Assembly (NCBI GenBank): GCA_934718145.1
Contig: CAKUZC010000067.1
Location: 1 to 5,857 of the forward strand
Reading direction: 5' to 3'
Origin: an uncultured Eubacteriales bacterium
GTDB taxonomy: Bacteria > Bacillota > Clostridia > Oscillospirales > Acutalibacteraceae
DNA length: 5,857 bases
Shown in pieces: positions 1 through 5,857 of the stretch. The position numbers were made by a program, and so were the translations under genes. How positions within the stretch are numbered: position 1 is the first letter of the stretch; every line of letters begins with the position of its first letter. The notes beneath the pieces are model-generated. The model did no database searches. It saw only the letters and a list, made by a program, of their open reading frames with translations, and was not told the origin of the DNA.

Positions 1-55
1 GGCCATTGTTGTTGTTGCTGTGGCCATTGTTGCTGTTGTGGTTGTTGAACCTGGT
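1..55 (-). repeat. In-frame CAA/CAG tract with Trp-Pro spacers
   Basis: On the minus strand this stretch is a run of CAA and CAG codons interrupted by CCA or TGG-CCA. It encodes successive units QQP, QQQQWP and QQQQQW, and a further Pro codon is started at the window edge. The unit length differs by one Gln, as expected of a trinucleotide repeat that changes by slippage. CAA and CAG are mixed, so it is not a pure microsatellite. How far it continues cannot be seen. Confidence 0.7.
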
Positions 56-722
56 TTGGCCGTGCTCGCTTAACCTGAGGAAGCTGTTGTTGCGGCACTT
101 TTTGTCCTTCTAGTACTCCAAATCTTTCTATTTCCAAACGTGTTGAACAGTATAAAATTATTAAACTAACCGCAATCTTATCAAGTCTAATATACATATT
201 CCATCTTTCCGTTATATCATTTTTATCTAAAGATAACTTTTTTTCCAACTTTGCTAAATTTGACTTTATAGCTCCTAATGCTTCTGTTGTAGCTTTTTTT
301 CCTAATAAATACTTTTCTGTTAGATCTATTAAAACATCGTAGTCTCCAATACCTAATCTTTTAAACGCATCATAATCTGCTATATTTTGGATTATAGCAG
401 AAATATTTTTAAAAGCATTTGTATTTTCCTTTTTGGACGATTTGAAATTAGATTTCATTTTTTTCAAATTTATAGCTATTCCACTTTTACCTAAAATTTC
501 ATCTAAAATAGCTCTTCTAAGTTTTTCATCTCGCATATTATTCACGTTAAGCTTGCTTTTACAGTCTGGTATTAAATTACCTAAGAAACTTGCAATATTA
601 GAAGTATTTGCTAAATTATTTGCATTTAATTCCTCAGGAATTTCAATAGATTTGTACTCGATACCAGTACTTTTTCCTAATATTGCAGAAAATCTCTTAT
701 GTGCTGTAATTGGATCTGTCAT
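1..722 (-). CDS. Unrecognised protein with Gln/Trp/Pro-rich tail (C-terminus cut by window edge)
   Basis: The reading frame is open from an ATG at 722 to the left edge (240 complete codons, no stop seen). I do not recognise the family. The protein starts MTDPITAHKRFSAILGKSTG and has no signal peptide. Residues 1-205 look like a mostly helical, charged, soluble domain with a basic lysine/serine stretch at about 87-98 and a lysine-rich helix at about 155-163. A short hydrophobic run at about 183-191 is too short to be a confident membrane segment. From about residue 210 the composition changes abruptly to Gln with Pro, then Gln tracts separated by Trp-Pro (QQQQWPQQQQQW at 229-240). The tail DNA is visibly more GC-rich than the rest of the gene because it uses CAA/CAG, CCA and TGG codons. 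AAGGAG lies 11 bases before the ATG, a slightly long spacing, and a near-consensus promoter lies upstream. The gene is separated from argS by a terminator, so it is its own transcription unit. That it is a real gene is fairly sure; its function is unknown. Confidence 0.8.
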   Translation of the reverse strand, partial: MTDPITAHKRFSAILGKSTGIEYKSIEIPEELNANNLANTSNIASFLGNLIPDCKSKLNVNNMRDEKLRRAILDEILGKSGIAINLKKMKSNFKSSKKENTNAFKNISAIIQNIADYDAFKRLGIGDYDVLIDLTEKYLLGKKATTEALGAIKSNLAKLEKKLSLDKNDITERWNMYIRLDKIAVSLIILYCSTRLEIERFGVLEGQKVPQQQLPQVKRARPNQVQQPQQQQWPQQQQQW

Positions 723-771
723 AAATATACACGCTCCTTACTTAATTTTTTGTATAAGTCTATACTCTTCC

Positions 772-800
772 ATTATATAAATATTTATAAATCTAGTCAA
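772..800 (-). promoter_or_regulatory. Sigma-A-type promoter of the left-edge gene
   Basis: On the minus strand TTGACT (795-800) is followed after exactly 17 bases by TATAAT (772-777), a one-mismatch -35 and a perfect -10. Transcription would begin near 765, giving a leader of about 43 bases before the ATG at 722. The leader contains the AAGGAG ribosome binding site. This is the best promoter match in the window and suggests the gene is expressed at a good level by the housekeeping sigma factor. Confidence 0.8.
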
Positions 801-877
801 CTATTTTTACAACAAAAAATTATATAATTTATGAAAAATCAACATATTTGTGCATTGCTTTCAATTAAGACGTAAAA

Positions 878-900
878 AACCACGCTATATCCGCGTGGTT
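878..900 (-). terminator. Intrinsic terminator of the ddl-murI-DUF1934-argS operon
   Basis: An 8-bp perfect stem (AACCACGC at 878-885 with GCGTGGTT at 893-900) encloses a 7-base loop. On the minus strand the stem runs directly into a T tract (874-877, extending the two T of the stem), as in a Rho-independent terminator. It lies about 75 bases after the argS stop codon. On the plus strand the hairpin is followed after two bases by a shorter T run (ATTTTT), so it might also work weakly in the other direction, although no plus-strand gene leads into it. Confidence 0.88.
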
Positions 901-974
901 ACATTTTTGTGCTAACAAATTTATTATTTTAAATAAAATTTCTAAATTACTTCTTCTAAAATAAAACTAGACAT

Positions 975-2654
975 CTATTCCATTACCTCCGGAGCATCTA
1001 CTTTGAACATTTCCAATATACTCTTTATAATAACTTTCACACAGCGGCATAAATACAATCTTGCATGTGTAAGTTCAGCGTCACCTGATATGACTTTACA
1101 TTTTGAATAAAATTTATGGAAAAGCGTCGCAAGAGATATTACATAGCGCGTTATTTTTGTGGGGTCATAATTTAAAGAGGCATTTAAAAGTTCAGATGGA
1201 TACAATGCTATGAAGTATATGAGATTCTTTTCAGACTCATCTTTTAAAATATTTAAATCAACTTCTTCACTTATATCATCTTTTGTCTGTCTAAAAATAC
1301 TACAGATACGTGCATATGCATACTGAACGTAATAAAGCGGATTTTGCATATCCTGTTTTACAGCTAGATCTAGGTCAAAATCCATGCCCGAACTTGCTTC
1401 ATGAGTATTAAATATAAATCTTGCAGCATCTGCACCTACTTCATCAATTAGATCTGAAAGTTGGACAGATTTTCCGGTTCTTTTGCTCATACGTACAACT
1501 TCGCCATCTTTCATAAGTCTTACCAACTGTACAAGTATAATTTTGAGACGGTCTCGGTCTATACCCATAGCTTCCATTACACCTTTCATTCTTTCCACAT
1601 GGCCATGATGGTCCGCTCCCCAAATGTCAATACAGGTATCAAAACCTCTAGTTACAAATTTATTGTAATGATAAGCTATATCTGCTGCAAAATATGTGGG
1701 TATGCCATTATTTCTTACAAGTACGTCATCTTTTTCCGCTCCAAATTTTGTAGATGTGTACCACAATGAACCATCTTTTTCGTAGGTATATCCACGTTCC
1801 TTTAAAATTTCAATTGCCTTTTGAACATCCCCATTACTATGAAGCTCACTCTCGTGAAACCAATTATCGTAAATTATTTTATATTTTTCCATATCTCTTT
1901 TCATTCGAGCTATATTTTTCGGAAGAGCAAATTCAACAAGAGCTTCTTTACGCACTTCATAGTCCTTGTTTAGATAGCTTTTTCCGTTAATATCATAAAA
2001 TTCTTTGGCAAGTTCAACTATATCATATCCCTGATAACATTCTTCGGGAATAGAAACAGAATCCTCTCCGCAACATATTTGTCTATACCTTACATCAAGC
2101 GATAAACCAAATTTTTCTATCTGGTTTCCGGCATCGTTTATATAAAATTCTTTATAAACATCGTATCCTGTTTTATTTAAAATAGAGGCAAGACAATCTC
2201 CAAGAGCTCCTAGTCTTGCATTACCCATATGCATGGGTCCGGTAGGATTTGCCGAAACAAATTCAACCATAACTTTATGACCTTCGCCATAATTACTTTC
2301 TCCGTAAGAACTGCCAAATTTAATTACTTCTCTCAAAGTTTCTGAAAAAAACTCACTTCCTAAGAAGAAATTAATGAATCCCGGACCTGCTATTTCAGTT
2401 TTTTGAATTCCTATTCCTTCTAATGACAAATTTTTTAAAATCAAATCGGCTATTTTTCTGGGAGGCATTTTCAACTCTCTTGCTGATACCAAGGCTATAT
2501 TGGTGGATAAATCTCCATGACTTTTATCTGCCGGCGTCTCAACATTGAAATCACCGGAAAAATTTTGTAATATTTCACCTTTTTGAACTAAATCTGATAT
2601 TGTGTTATTTATTGATTTTTTTATATTTTCTATTGTTTTTTCTAGATTGTACAT
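975..2654 (-). CDS. argS: Arginyl-tRNA synthetase (class I)
   Basis: ArgRS attaches arginine to tRNA-Arg in the cytoplasm using ATP; it is one of the few synthetases that need the tRNA to activate their amino acid. The 559-residue length is normal for the bacterial enzyme. In order: an N-terminal additional domain (about 1-115), the class I Rossmann core with EFVSANPTGPMHMGNARLG at 131-149 holding the HIGH-type motif as HMGN (142-145), the conserved GADHHGH segment (346-352), the KMSKS-type loop as MSKRTG (389-394), and the helical DALR anticodon-binding domain containing NPLYYVQYAYARI (438-450). It ends in the usual APEVM-like tail. The ATG at 2654 has AAGGAG five bases upstream. Its first 13 bases overlap the end of the DUF1934 gene, so the two are probably translationally coupled. 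It is the last gene of the operon and is followed by a terminator. All catalytic motifs look intact. Confidence 0.97.
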   Translation of the reverse strand: MYNLEKTIENIKKSINNTISDLVQKGEILQNFSGDFNVETPADKSHGDLSTNIALVSARELKMPPRKIADLILKNLSLEGIGIQKTEIAGPGFINFFLGSEFFSETLREVIKFGSSYGESNYGEGHKVMVEFVSANPTGPMHMGNARLGALGDCLASILNKTGYDVYKEFYINDAGNQIEKFGLSLDVRYRQICCGEDSVSIPEECYQGYDIVELAKEFYDINGKSYLNKDYEVRKEALVEFALPKNIARMKRDMEKYKIIYDNWFHESELHSNGDVQKAIEILKERGYTYEKDGSLWYTSTKFGAEKDDVLVRNNGIPTYFAADIAYHYNKFVTRGFDTCIDIWGADHHGHVERMKGVMEAMGIDRDRLKIILVQLVRLMKDGEVVRMSKRTGKSVQLSDLIDEVGADAARFIFNTHEASSGMDFDLDLAVKQDMQNPLYYVQYAYARICSIFRQTKDDISEEVDLNILKDESEKNLIYFIALYPSELLNASLNYDPTKITRYVISLATLFHKFYSKCKVISGDAELTHARLYLCRCVKVIIKSILEMFKVDAPEVME

Positions 2655-3094
2655 AACTTCTCCTTGTTATCTATCTTTCTAAAATTTATTGTAATTTTGT
2701 TGGTACCTAAAGATATAGAGTTTATGTCTATAGTGTATTCAAGTGTTAATTTACCGCATTTTTCGTCAAAATCAAAATAAATACACTTCGTGTATACAGA
2801 GACCATCAAGGCTTCATTTCCAACATTGTATGGACAATAATGACGCTTATCTTTTTCAAGGATAATTTTAGTTTTAATACTCTCATTTTTTATCATTTCT
2901 ACCCTATTGGGCATATCAATTTTAACTACGCACATTCTATACTTTCTAGGTTCTGTACTGTCATATTCTTTATAGATTATATAGAACTTATCTCCAACTT
3001 TTTTGAAATCTCCTGTAGTGCTTATTTCTATTAAATCCTCTTCATCATCAATTTCTCTTAATGATTTAATATTTATCAGATAATTTTCTTTAAT
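2642..3094 (-). CDS. DUF1934 (YwiB-like) beta-barrel protein with probable AUU start
   Basis: This predicted small cytoplasmic protein (150 residues from the proposed start) has the hallmarks of DUF1934, the YwiB family of lipocalin-like beta-barrels of unknown function. They are an N-terminal KENYLINIKSL strand, a YIIYKEY motif (about 38-44), VVKID, a central LEKDKRHYCPY box (about 78-88) and a C-terminal LEYTIDINSISLGTN segment. The first in-frame ATG (2935) would remove 53 residues containing the first conserved strands. No ATG, GTG or TTG lies in the extension, which is open back to a TGA at 3127-3129. The best start is ATT at 3094, nine bases after GAAGGGG (3104-3110), giving an N-terminus that fits the family. 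The gene lies 23 bases after murI and overlaps argS by 13 bases. In Bacillus subtilis ywiB is also next to argS, which supports the assignment. Family identity is likely; the start is an inference. Confidence 0.85.
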   Translation of the reverse strand: MKENYLINIKSLREIDDEEDLIEISTTGDFKKVGDKFYIIYKEYDSTEPRKYRMCVVKIDMPNRVEMIKNESIKTKIILEKDKRHYCPYNVGNEALMVSVYTKCIYFDFDEKCGKLTLEYTIDINSISLGTNKITINFRKIDNKEKLCTI

Positions 3095-3103
3095 GTTTTT
3101 CAG

Positions 3104-3110
3104 CCCCTTC
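3104..3110 (-). promoter_or_regulatory. Ribosome binding site that decides the DUF1934 start
   Basis: GAAGGGG on the minus strand lies in the 23-base gap between the murI stop (3118) and the proposed ATT start (3094), with a 9-base spacer. A CTG at 3101-3103 is also in frame but abuts the site directly, so it is a poor start. The position of this site is the main reason for calling ATT. Confidence 0.65.
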
Positions 3111-3117
3111 AGAATTT

Positions 3118-3963
3118 TTAATAATCATTAATGTTAATTTTAAAAACATTTTTACTTATGTCATATCCCAGAAATATTTTTGCGGTTTTAGAAAACATTT
3201 CTGTATCTCCACTGACATAAAATTTTAAATATCCATCCGTGGTAGAATCATTTATTAAACTTAAATTCATCATATGTTCCTTTGCAAATTTAGCTGTTTC
3301 AAATCCGGAATCAATCAAATTTATTTTACCAAGTGTTACTTTTTCTATGATATTTTTTATTATGGGATAATGGGTACATCCTAAAATTATTGTGTCTACA
3401 TTGCAATCCAGCAAATAACTTACATAAACATTTACAGCGTCTAAAAGTTCTTGATTTTTTTCCAGTAATTTTCCACTTTCAATAATGTCAACCAATTTCG
3501 GACATCCTTGTGTAAAAACTTTTATATTAGAATTCAATTTCAATAAACAGGTATCGTATGCCTTACTTTTTTTTGTAGCTTCAGTACACATGATCCCTAT
3601 CTTACCATTATGAGTTTTACTTATAGCAGACAAACAAGTCGGATTTATAACTCCTATAGGGGACGAAAAATCATCATACATTTCATTTAGACAAGAAGTT
3701 ATTGTACCACATGCCGCAATTTTAATTTTAGGAGAAAAAGTATTTAAAAAATCAATATCCTGACGAGTATATTTCTTTATTTGCTCTTTATCCTTAGAAC
3801 CATAAGGAACTCTAGCAGTATCCCCAAAATAAATTATATTTTCATGTGGCATAATTTTTTTCAATTCTTTAAAAAGCGTAAGACCTCCCAATCCGGAATC
3901 AAAAATCCCTATAGGAGCATACATTACTTTATCGGAGTTTTTGTCATTTTTGTACAGTCCCAA
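3118..3963 (-). CDS. murI: Glutamate racemase
   Basis: MurI interconverts L- and D-glutamate in the cytoplasm without cofactor and supplies D-Glu, added second to the peptidoglycan stem peptide by MurD. Counting from the TTG at 3963 (281 residues, normal for the family): PIGIFDSGLGGL (17-28) has the catalytic Asp22, followed by YFGDTARVPYG (45-55), the first catalytic Cys at 85 in AACGTITS, CPKLVDIIESG (154-164) with the conserved Glu, and the second catalytic pair Cys196/His198 in GCTHYPII. The usual ACNT of the first cysteine motif reads ACGT here, which I believe also occurs in other clostridial MurI proteins. Start choice: TTG at 3963 follows AAGGGGG (3972-3978) by 8 bases. An in-frame GTG at 3981 (287 residues) has no ribosome binding site and would place that motif inside the gene. 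The gene follows ddl by 22 bases and precedes the DUF1934 gene by 23. Confidence 0.95.
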   Translation of the reverse strand: MGLYKNDKNSDKVMYAPIGIFDSGLGGLTLFKELKKIMPHENIIYFGDTARVPYGSKDKEQIKKYTRQDIDFLNTFSPKIKIAACGTITSCLNEMYDDFSSPIGVINPTCLSAISKTHNGKIGIMCTEATKKSKAYDTCLLKLNSNIKVFTQGCPKLVDIIESGKLLEKNQELLDAVNVYVSYLLDCNVDTIILGCTHYPIIKNIIEKVTLGKINLIDSGFETAKFAKEHMMNLSLINDSTTDGYLKFYVSGDTEMFSKTAKIFLGYDISKNVFKININDY

Positions 3964-3971
3964 TTTTTTGT

Positions 3972-3978
3972 CCCCCTT
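3972..3978 (-). promoter_or_regulatory. Ribosome binding site that decides the murI start
   Basis: AAGGGGG on the minus strand lies 8 bases before a TTG codon at 3961-3963. It overlaps the first codons of the alternative GTG start at 3981, which itself has only AT-rich sequence before it (the end of ddl). This favours UUG as the true initiation codon. Confidence 0.6.
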
Positions 3979-3985
3979 CACTCAT

Positions 3986-5059
3986 TTATTTACGCTGTAG
4001 AGCAAAATTTATAAGTTGGTCAATTAAGTCGGGAAAATCAACACCTATTTCTTTCATGAGTTTTGGATACATGCTAATACTTGTAAATCCTGGAGAAGTA
4101 TTTATTTCGTTTAGCAAAACTCGATCTGTACCCTCTTCGACAAAGAAATCTACTCTTGATAATCCGCTACAACCCATTACTTTATATGCCAAAACTGCAA
4201 TTTTACGAATTTCTTCCGAAATATTGTCCGGTATTCTTGCAGGAATAAACAGTTTTGATGAATCATTTATGTATTTTGCTTCATAATCGTAAAATCCACC
4301 AGACGGAGCTATTTCTCCCACACATGAAGCAACGGGATTTTCATTTCCAAGAATCGCACATTCAACTTCTTTTCCTGTTATTCCTTCTTCTATCAATATT
4401 TTTTGATCTTCTTTTGCAGCTTTTTTTATTCCTTCTATTAGTTCCTCACGATTATCAGCTTTGCTTACTCCCACAGAAGAACCTGCGTTTGCCGGTTTTA
4501 TAAACATTGGATATTTTTTTATTATTTCCTCAGTTTCCCTAATACATTTTTCAGAATCTTTTTCAAAATCGTAAGCATAAAACCAATTAAATGCCGGTTT
4601 ACTTATTCCCAAATACGACAACATACAGTTAGTTATCACTTTATCCATGCAAGCTGCCGATGAAGTTGTATCACATCCGACAAAAGGAATTTGAGAAAGT
4701 TCCAATAATCCTTGCATGGTACCGTCCTCGCCATTTTTTCCGTGAAGAACTGGAATAACAGCATCTAATCTTATTTTTTCAAATTTTCCATTTCCATCTT
4801 TAACAACTAGACCTTTAAAAGAAGAGTCCGGTGAAATAAAAGCACTTCTCTTTGAATTACTGGTTTCCCACTCTCCATTACCTATTTTGTTGTAATCTTC
4901 TGTAATTAGAAACCATTCTCCTTGTTTCGTAATTCCTATAGGGTATATATCGTACTTATCCTTACGAATATTATTAACTATGGCTTGTGCAGAAGTTCGG
5001 GAGACTTCATGTTCGGAAGATTTTCCTCCAAATATTATCCCAATATTAATTTTTTTCAT
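3986..5059 (-). CDS. ddl: D-alanine--D-alanine ligase
   Basis: Ddl is an ATP-grasp enzyme that joins two D-Ala in the cytoplasm to make the dipeptide used by MurF for the peptidoglycan stem. The 357 residues fit the family. Visible parts are the N-terminal GGKSSEHEVS (11-20, with the substrate-contacting Glu16), PVLHGKNGEDGTMQGLLEL (103-121), VGCDTTSSAACMDK (127-140), the ATP-grasp lysine region FIKPANAGSSVGVSKA (186-201), EEGITGKEVE (224-233), the omega-loop FYDYEAKY (256-263) and the metal-binding NEINTSPGFT (317-326). The omega-loop tyrosine (263) and preceding Lys are those of D-Ala-D-Ala-making enzymes; VanA-type D-lactate ligases differ here, so this is a housekeeping Ddl and not a resistance ligase. 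The start at 5059 has AAGGTGG eight bases upstream. A longer reading from 5122 would contain the promoter -10 and adds an unrelated hydrophobic N-terminus, so I reject it. It is the first gene of the operon. Confidence 0.96.
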   Translation of the reverse strand: MKKINIGIIFGGKSSEHEVSRTSAQAIVNNIRKDKYDIYPIGITKQGEWFLITEDYNKIGNGEWETSNSKRSAFISPDSSFKGLVVKDGNGKFEKIRLDAVIPVLHGKNGEDGTMQGLLELSQIPFVGCDTTSSAACMDKVITNCMLSYLGISKPAFNWFYAYDFEKDSEKCIRETEEIIKKYPMFIKPANAGSSVGVSKADNREELIEGIKKAAKEDQKILIEEGITGKEVECAILGNENPVASCVGEIAPSGGFYDYEAKYINDSSKLFIPARIPDNISEEIRKIAVLAYKVMGCSGLSRVDFFVEEGTDRVLLNEINTSPGFTSISMYPKLMKEIGVDFPDLIDQLINFALQRK

Positions 5060-5067
5060 CAAAAATA

Positions 5068-5074
5068 CCACCTT
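5068..5074 (-). promoter_or_regulatory. Ribosome binding site that decides the ddl start
   Basis: AAGGTGG on the minus strand is 8 bases before the ATG at 5057-5059. It supports this start over the in-frame ATG at 5122, which has no such site. Confidence 0.75.
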
Positions 5075-5099
5075 AAAACAAAAATTTTCAAATACTAAT

Positions 5100-5108
5100 A
5101 TTATACCA
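5100..5108 (-). promoter_or_regulatory. Extended -10 promoter of the ddl operon
   Basis: The minus strand reads TGGTATAAT, a perfect -10 hexamer (5100-5105) with a TGn extension. The hexamer 17 bases upstream (TAACAA at 5123-5128) is a poor -35, which is typical of extended -10 promoters. Transcription would start near 5093 and give a leader of about 35 bases carrying the AAGGTGG site of ddl. No other convincing promoter is seen inside the operon, so it probably drives all four genes. Confidence 0.7.
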
Positions 5109-5227
5109 CTAATCACATGCAATTGTTACATATATTTAAAGCCTTTATGTAGCCCATACATCAATTTTTATTCACAAAATACTCAAAATAATATACTTCG
5201 ACGGTATAATTATTTCTCCTTTACATA

Positions 5228-5256
5228 TTGATTTAAAGTTAGATTTGAGATAATAT
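5228..5256 (+). promoter_or_regulatory. Candidate promoter of the asparaginase gene
   Basis: TTGATT (5228-5233) is followed after 17 bases by TAATAT (5251-5256); the overlapping GATAAT at 5249 has a 15-base spacer. Transcription would begin near 5263, giving a leader of roughly 59 bases. A TATAAT at 5205-5210 without a recognisable -35 and a TTGTAC/TAATAT pair at 5276-5303 are weaker alternatives. No riboswitch or clear operator is seen in the 262-base divergent region 5060-5321. Confidence 0.4.
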
Positions 5257-5321
5257 GGTGTCCAATGGTTTATTGTTGTACTAAAAATATCTAAACGTAA
5301 TATTATTTTAGGAGAATATAA

Positions 5322-5857
5322 ATGCAATCTATTGAAGTAAAAAATGACAAAAAAAATATAATTGTAATAGGTACAGGCGGTACAATTGCAGGAACAGGAG
5401 AGGAAGGAGTAACTTCATCCTACGATTCAGCTCAAGTTAAAGTAGATAAACTCGTTTCAGATATTCCGGCATTGGAATCTGTTGCCAACGTTACATCAAA
5501 AAATCTATTTAGCGTGGATAGCTGCGATATAAGTTGGAGTCACTTAACTAAACTTGCGAAGTATATTAACAGCTCTTCTGAAAAAAGCGACGTTGACGGA
5601 TTTGTAGTAACTCACGGTACTGACACATTGGAAGAAACAGCATACTTTTTAAATCTAGTTTTAAAAACAAACAAACCTGTAGTGCTGACGGGTTCAATGC
5701 GTCCGGGTACGGCAATAAGTGCAGACGGCCCATTTAATTTGTATCAAGCAGTGTCGCTTGCAGCTAACGATCAATCTGCTAATAAAGGTGTTTTAGTTGC
5801 ATTTTCAGACCAAATATACGGAGCTAGAGATGTTTCAAAAATAAACACATTCCGCAC
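5322..5857 (+). CDS. L-asparaginase, type II-like (C-terminus cut by window edge)
   Basis: Asparaginase hydrolyses L-asparagine to aspartate and ammonia. The 178 complete codons seen are a little over half of the usual 320-350 residues. GTGGTIAG at 17-24 supplies the nucleophile Thr21. Tyr34 matches the flexible-loop tyrosine, SVDSCD at 64-69 the substrate-binding serine (Ser67), and VTHGTDTLEETAYFL at 96-110 the second triad with Thr100 and Asp101. GSMRPGTAISADGPFNLY at 124-141 is highly typical, and RDVSKIN at 169-175 holds the catalytic Lys173. Alignment from memory with Escherichia coli AnsB places Cys68 where that enzyme has Gln59, a residue linked to side glutaminase activity. No signal peptide is visible, so the protein is probably cytoplasmic although the sequence resembles the secreted class. 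The ATG at 5322 has AGGAG seven bases upstream. It is transcribed divergently from ddl and is probably a separate unit for nitrogen or aspartate supply. Confidence 0.95.
   Translation, partial: MQSIEVKNDKKNIIVIGTGGTIAGTGEEGVTSSYDSAQVKVDKLVSDIPALESVANVTSKNLFSVDSCDISWSHLTKLAKYINSSSEKSDVDGFVVTHGTDTLEETAYFLNLVLKTNKPVVLTGSMRPGTAISADGPFNLYQAVSLAANDQSANKGVLVAFSDQIYGARDVSKINTFR

Noticed and set aside
433..780. Plus-strand open frame of 115 codons
   Set aside because: It lies antisense to the left-edge gene, has no ribosome binding site or family resemblance, and its 3' end runs through the promoter of that gene.
917..945. AT-only imperfect inverted repeat between argS and the terminator
   Set aside because: It is made only of A and T with mismatched arms, as expected in AT-rich spacer, and the GC-rich hairpin next to it explains termination.
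947..974. Ten-codon frame (MSSFILEEVI) directly after the argS stop, minus strand
   Set aside because: It abuts the argS stop and lacks its own ribosome binding site; a frame this short is expected by chance in the 3' leader to the terminator.
1461..1990. Two plus-strand open frames inside argS
   Set aside because: They are antisense shadows of a well-conserved argS and encode no recognisable domain.
3986..5059. Possible vancomycin-resistance (D-Ala-D-Lac) ligase
   Set aside because: The omega loop keeps the FYDYEAKY form of D-Ala-D-Ala ligases and no vanH- or vanX-like gene is nearby.
5060..5122. 21-codon N-terminal extension of ddl, a possible signal or membrane segment
   Set aside because: The extended -10 promoter and the AAGGTGG site lie within it, and known Ddl proteins begin at about the MKKINIGIIFGG position.
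5129..5321. Possible riboswitch, T-box or small RNA in the divergent region
   Set aside because: No paired elements, T-box core or terminator-like hairpin could be found; promoters and spacer explain it.

Overview
This AT-rich bacterial window has strong Shine-Dalgarno sites, short intergenic gaps and sigma-A-type promoters. The gene content (Ddl, MurI, a YwiB-like DUF1934 protein, ArgS) and protein style point to a low-GC Firmicute, most likely a clostridial or oscillospiral lineage. That placement is inferred from gene content and sequence style, not from a database match.

Layout: (1) Positions 1-722 (minus) hold the first 240 codons of a protein I do not recognise. It runs off the left edge in a Gln/Trp/Pro-rich tail and has a near-consensus promoter at 772-800. 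(2) Positions 878-900 form a strong intrinsic terminator for transcription on the minus strand. (3) Positions 975-5059 (minus) are a tight four-gene operon, in transcription order ddl (D-Ala-D-Ala ligase), murI (glutamate racemase), a DUF1934/YwiB-like beta-barrel gene, and argS (arginyl-tRNA synthetase). An extended -10 promoter lies at 5100-5108 and the operon ends at the 878-900 terminator. (4) Positions 5060-5321 are a divergent promoter region. (5) Positions 5322-5857 (plus) hold the first 178 codons of a type II-like L-asparaginase, cut by the right edge.

How the genes fit together: ddl and murI supply the two dedicated D-amino-acid inputs of peptidoglycan (D-Ala-D-Ala and D-Glu). argS charges tRNA-Arg, and the DUF1934 gene overlaps its start, as expected for translational coupling. 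No CRISPR array, insertion sequence, tRNA, rRNA or defence system is visible. The most notable points are start sites and one orphan protein. The DUF1934 gene appears to begin at an AUU codon with a good ribosome binding site, and murI probably begins at UUG. The orphan gene at the left edge carries an in-frame Gln-tract/Trp-Pro repeat tail.
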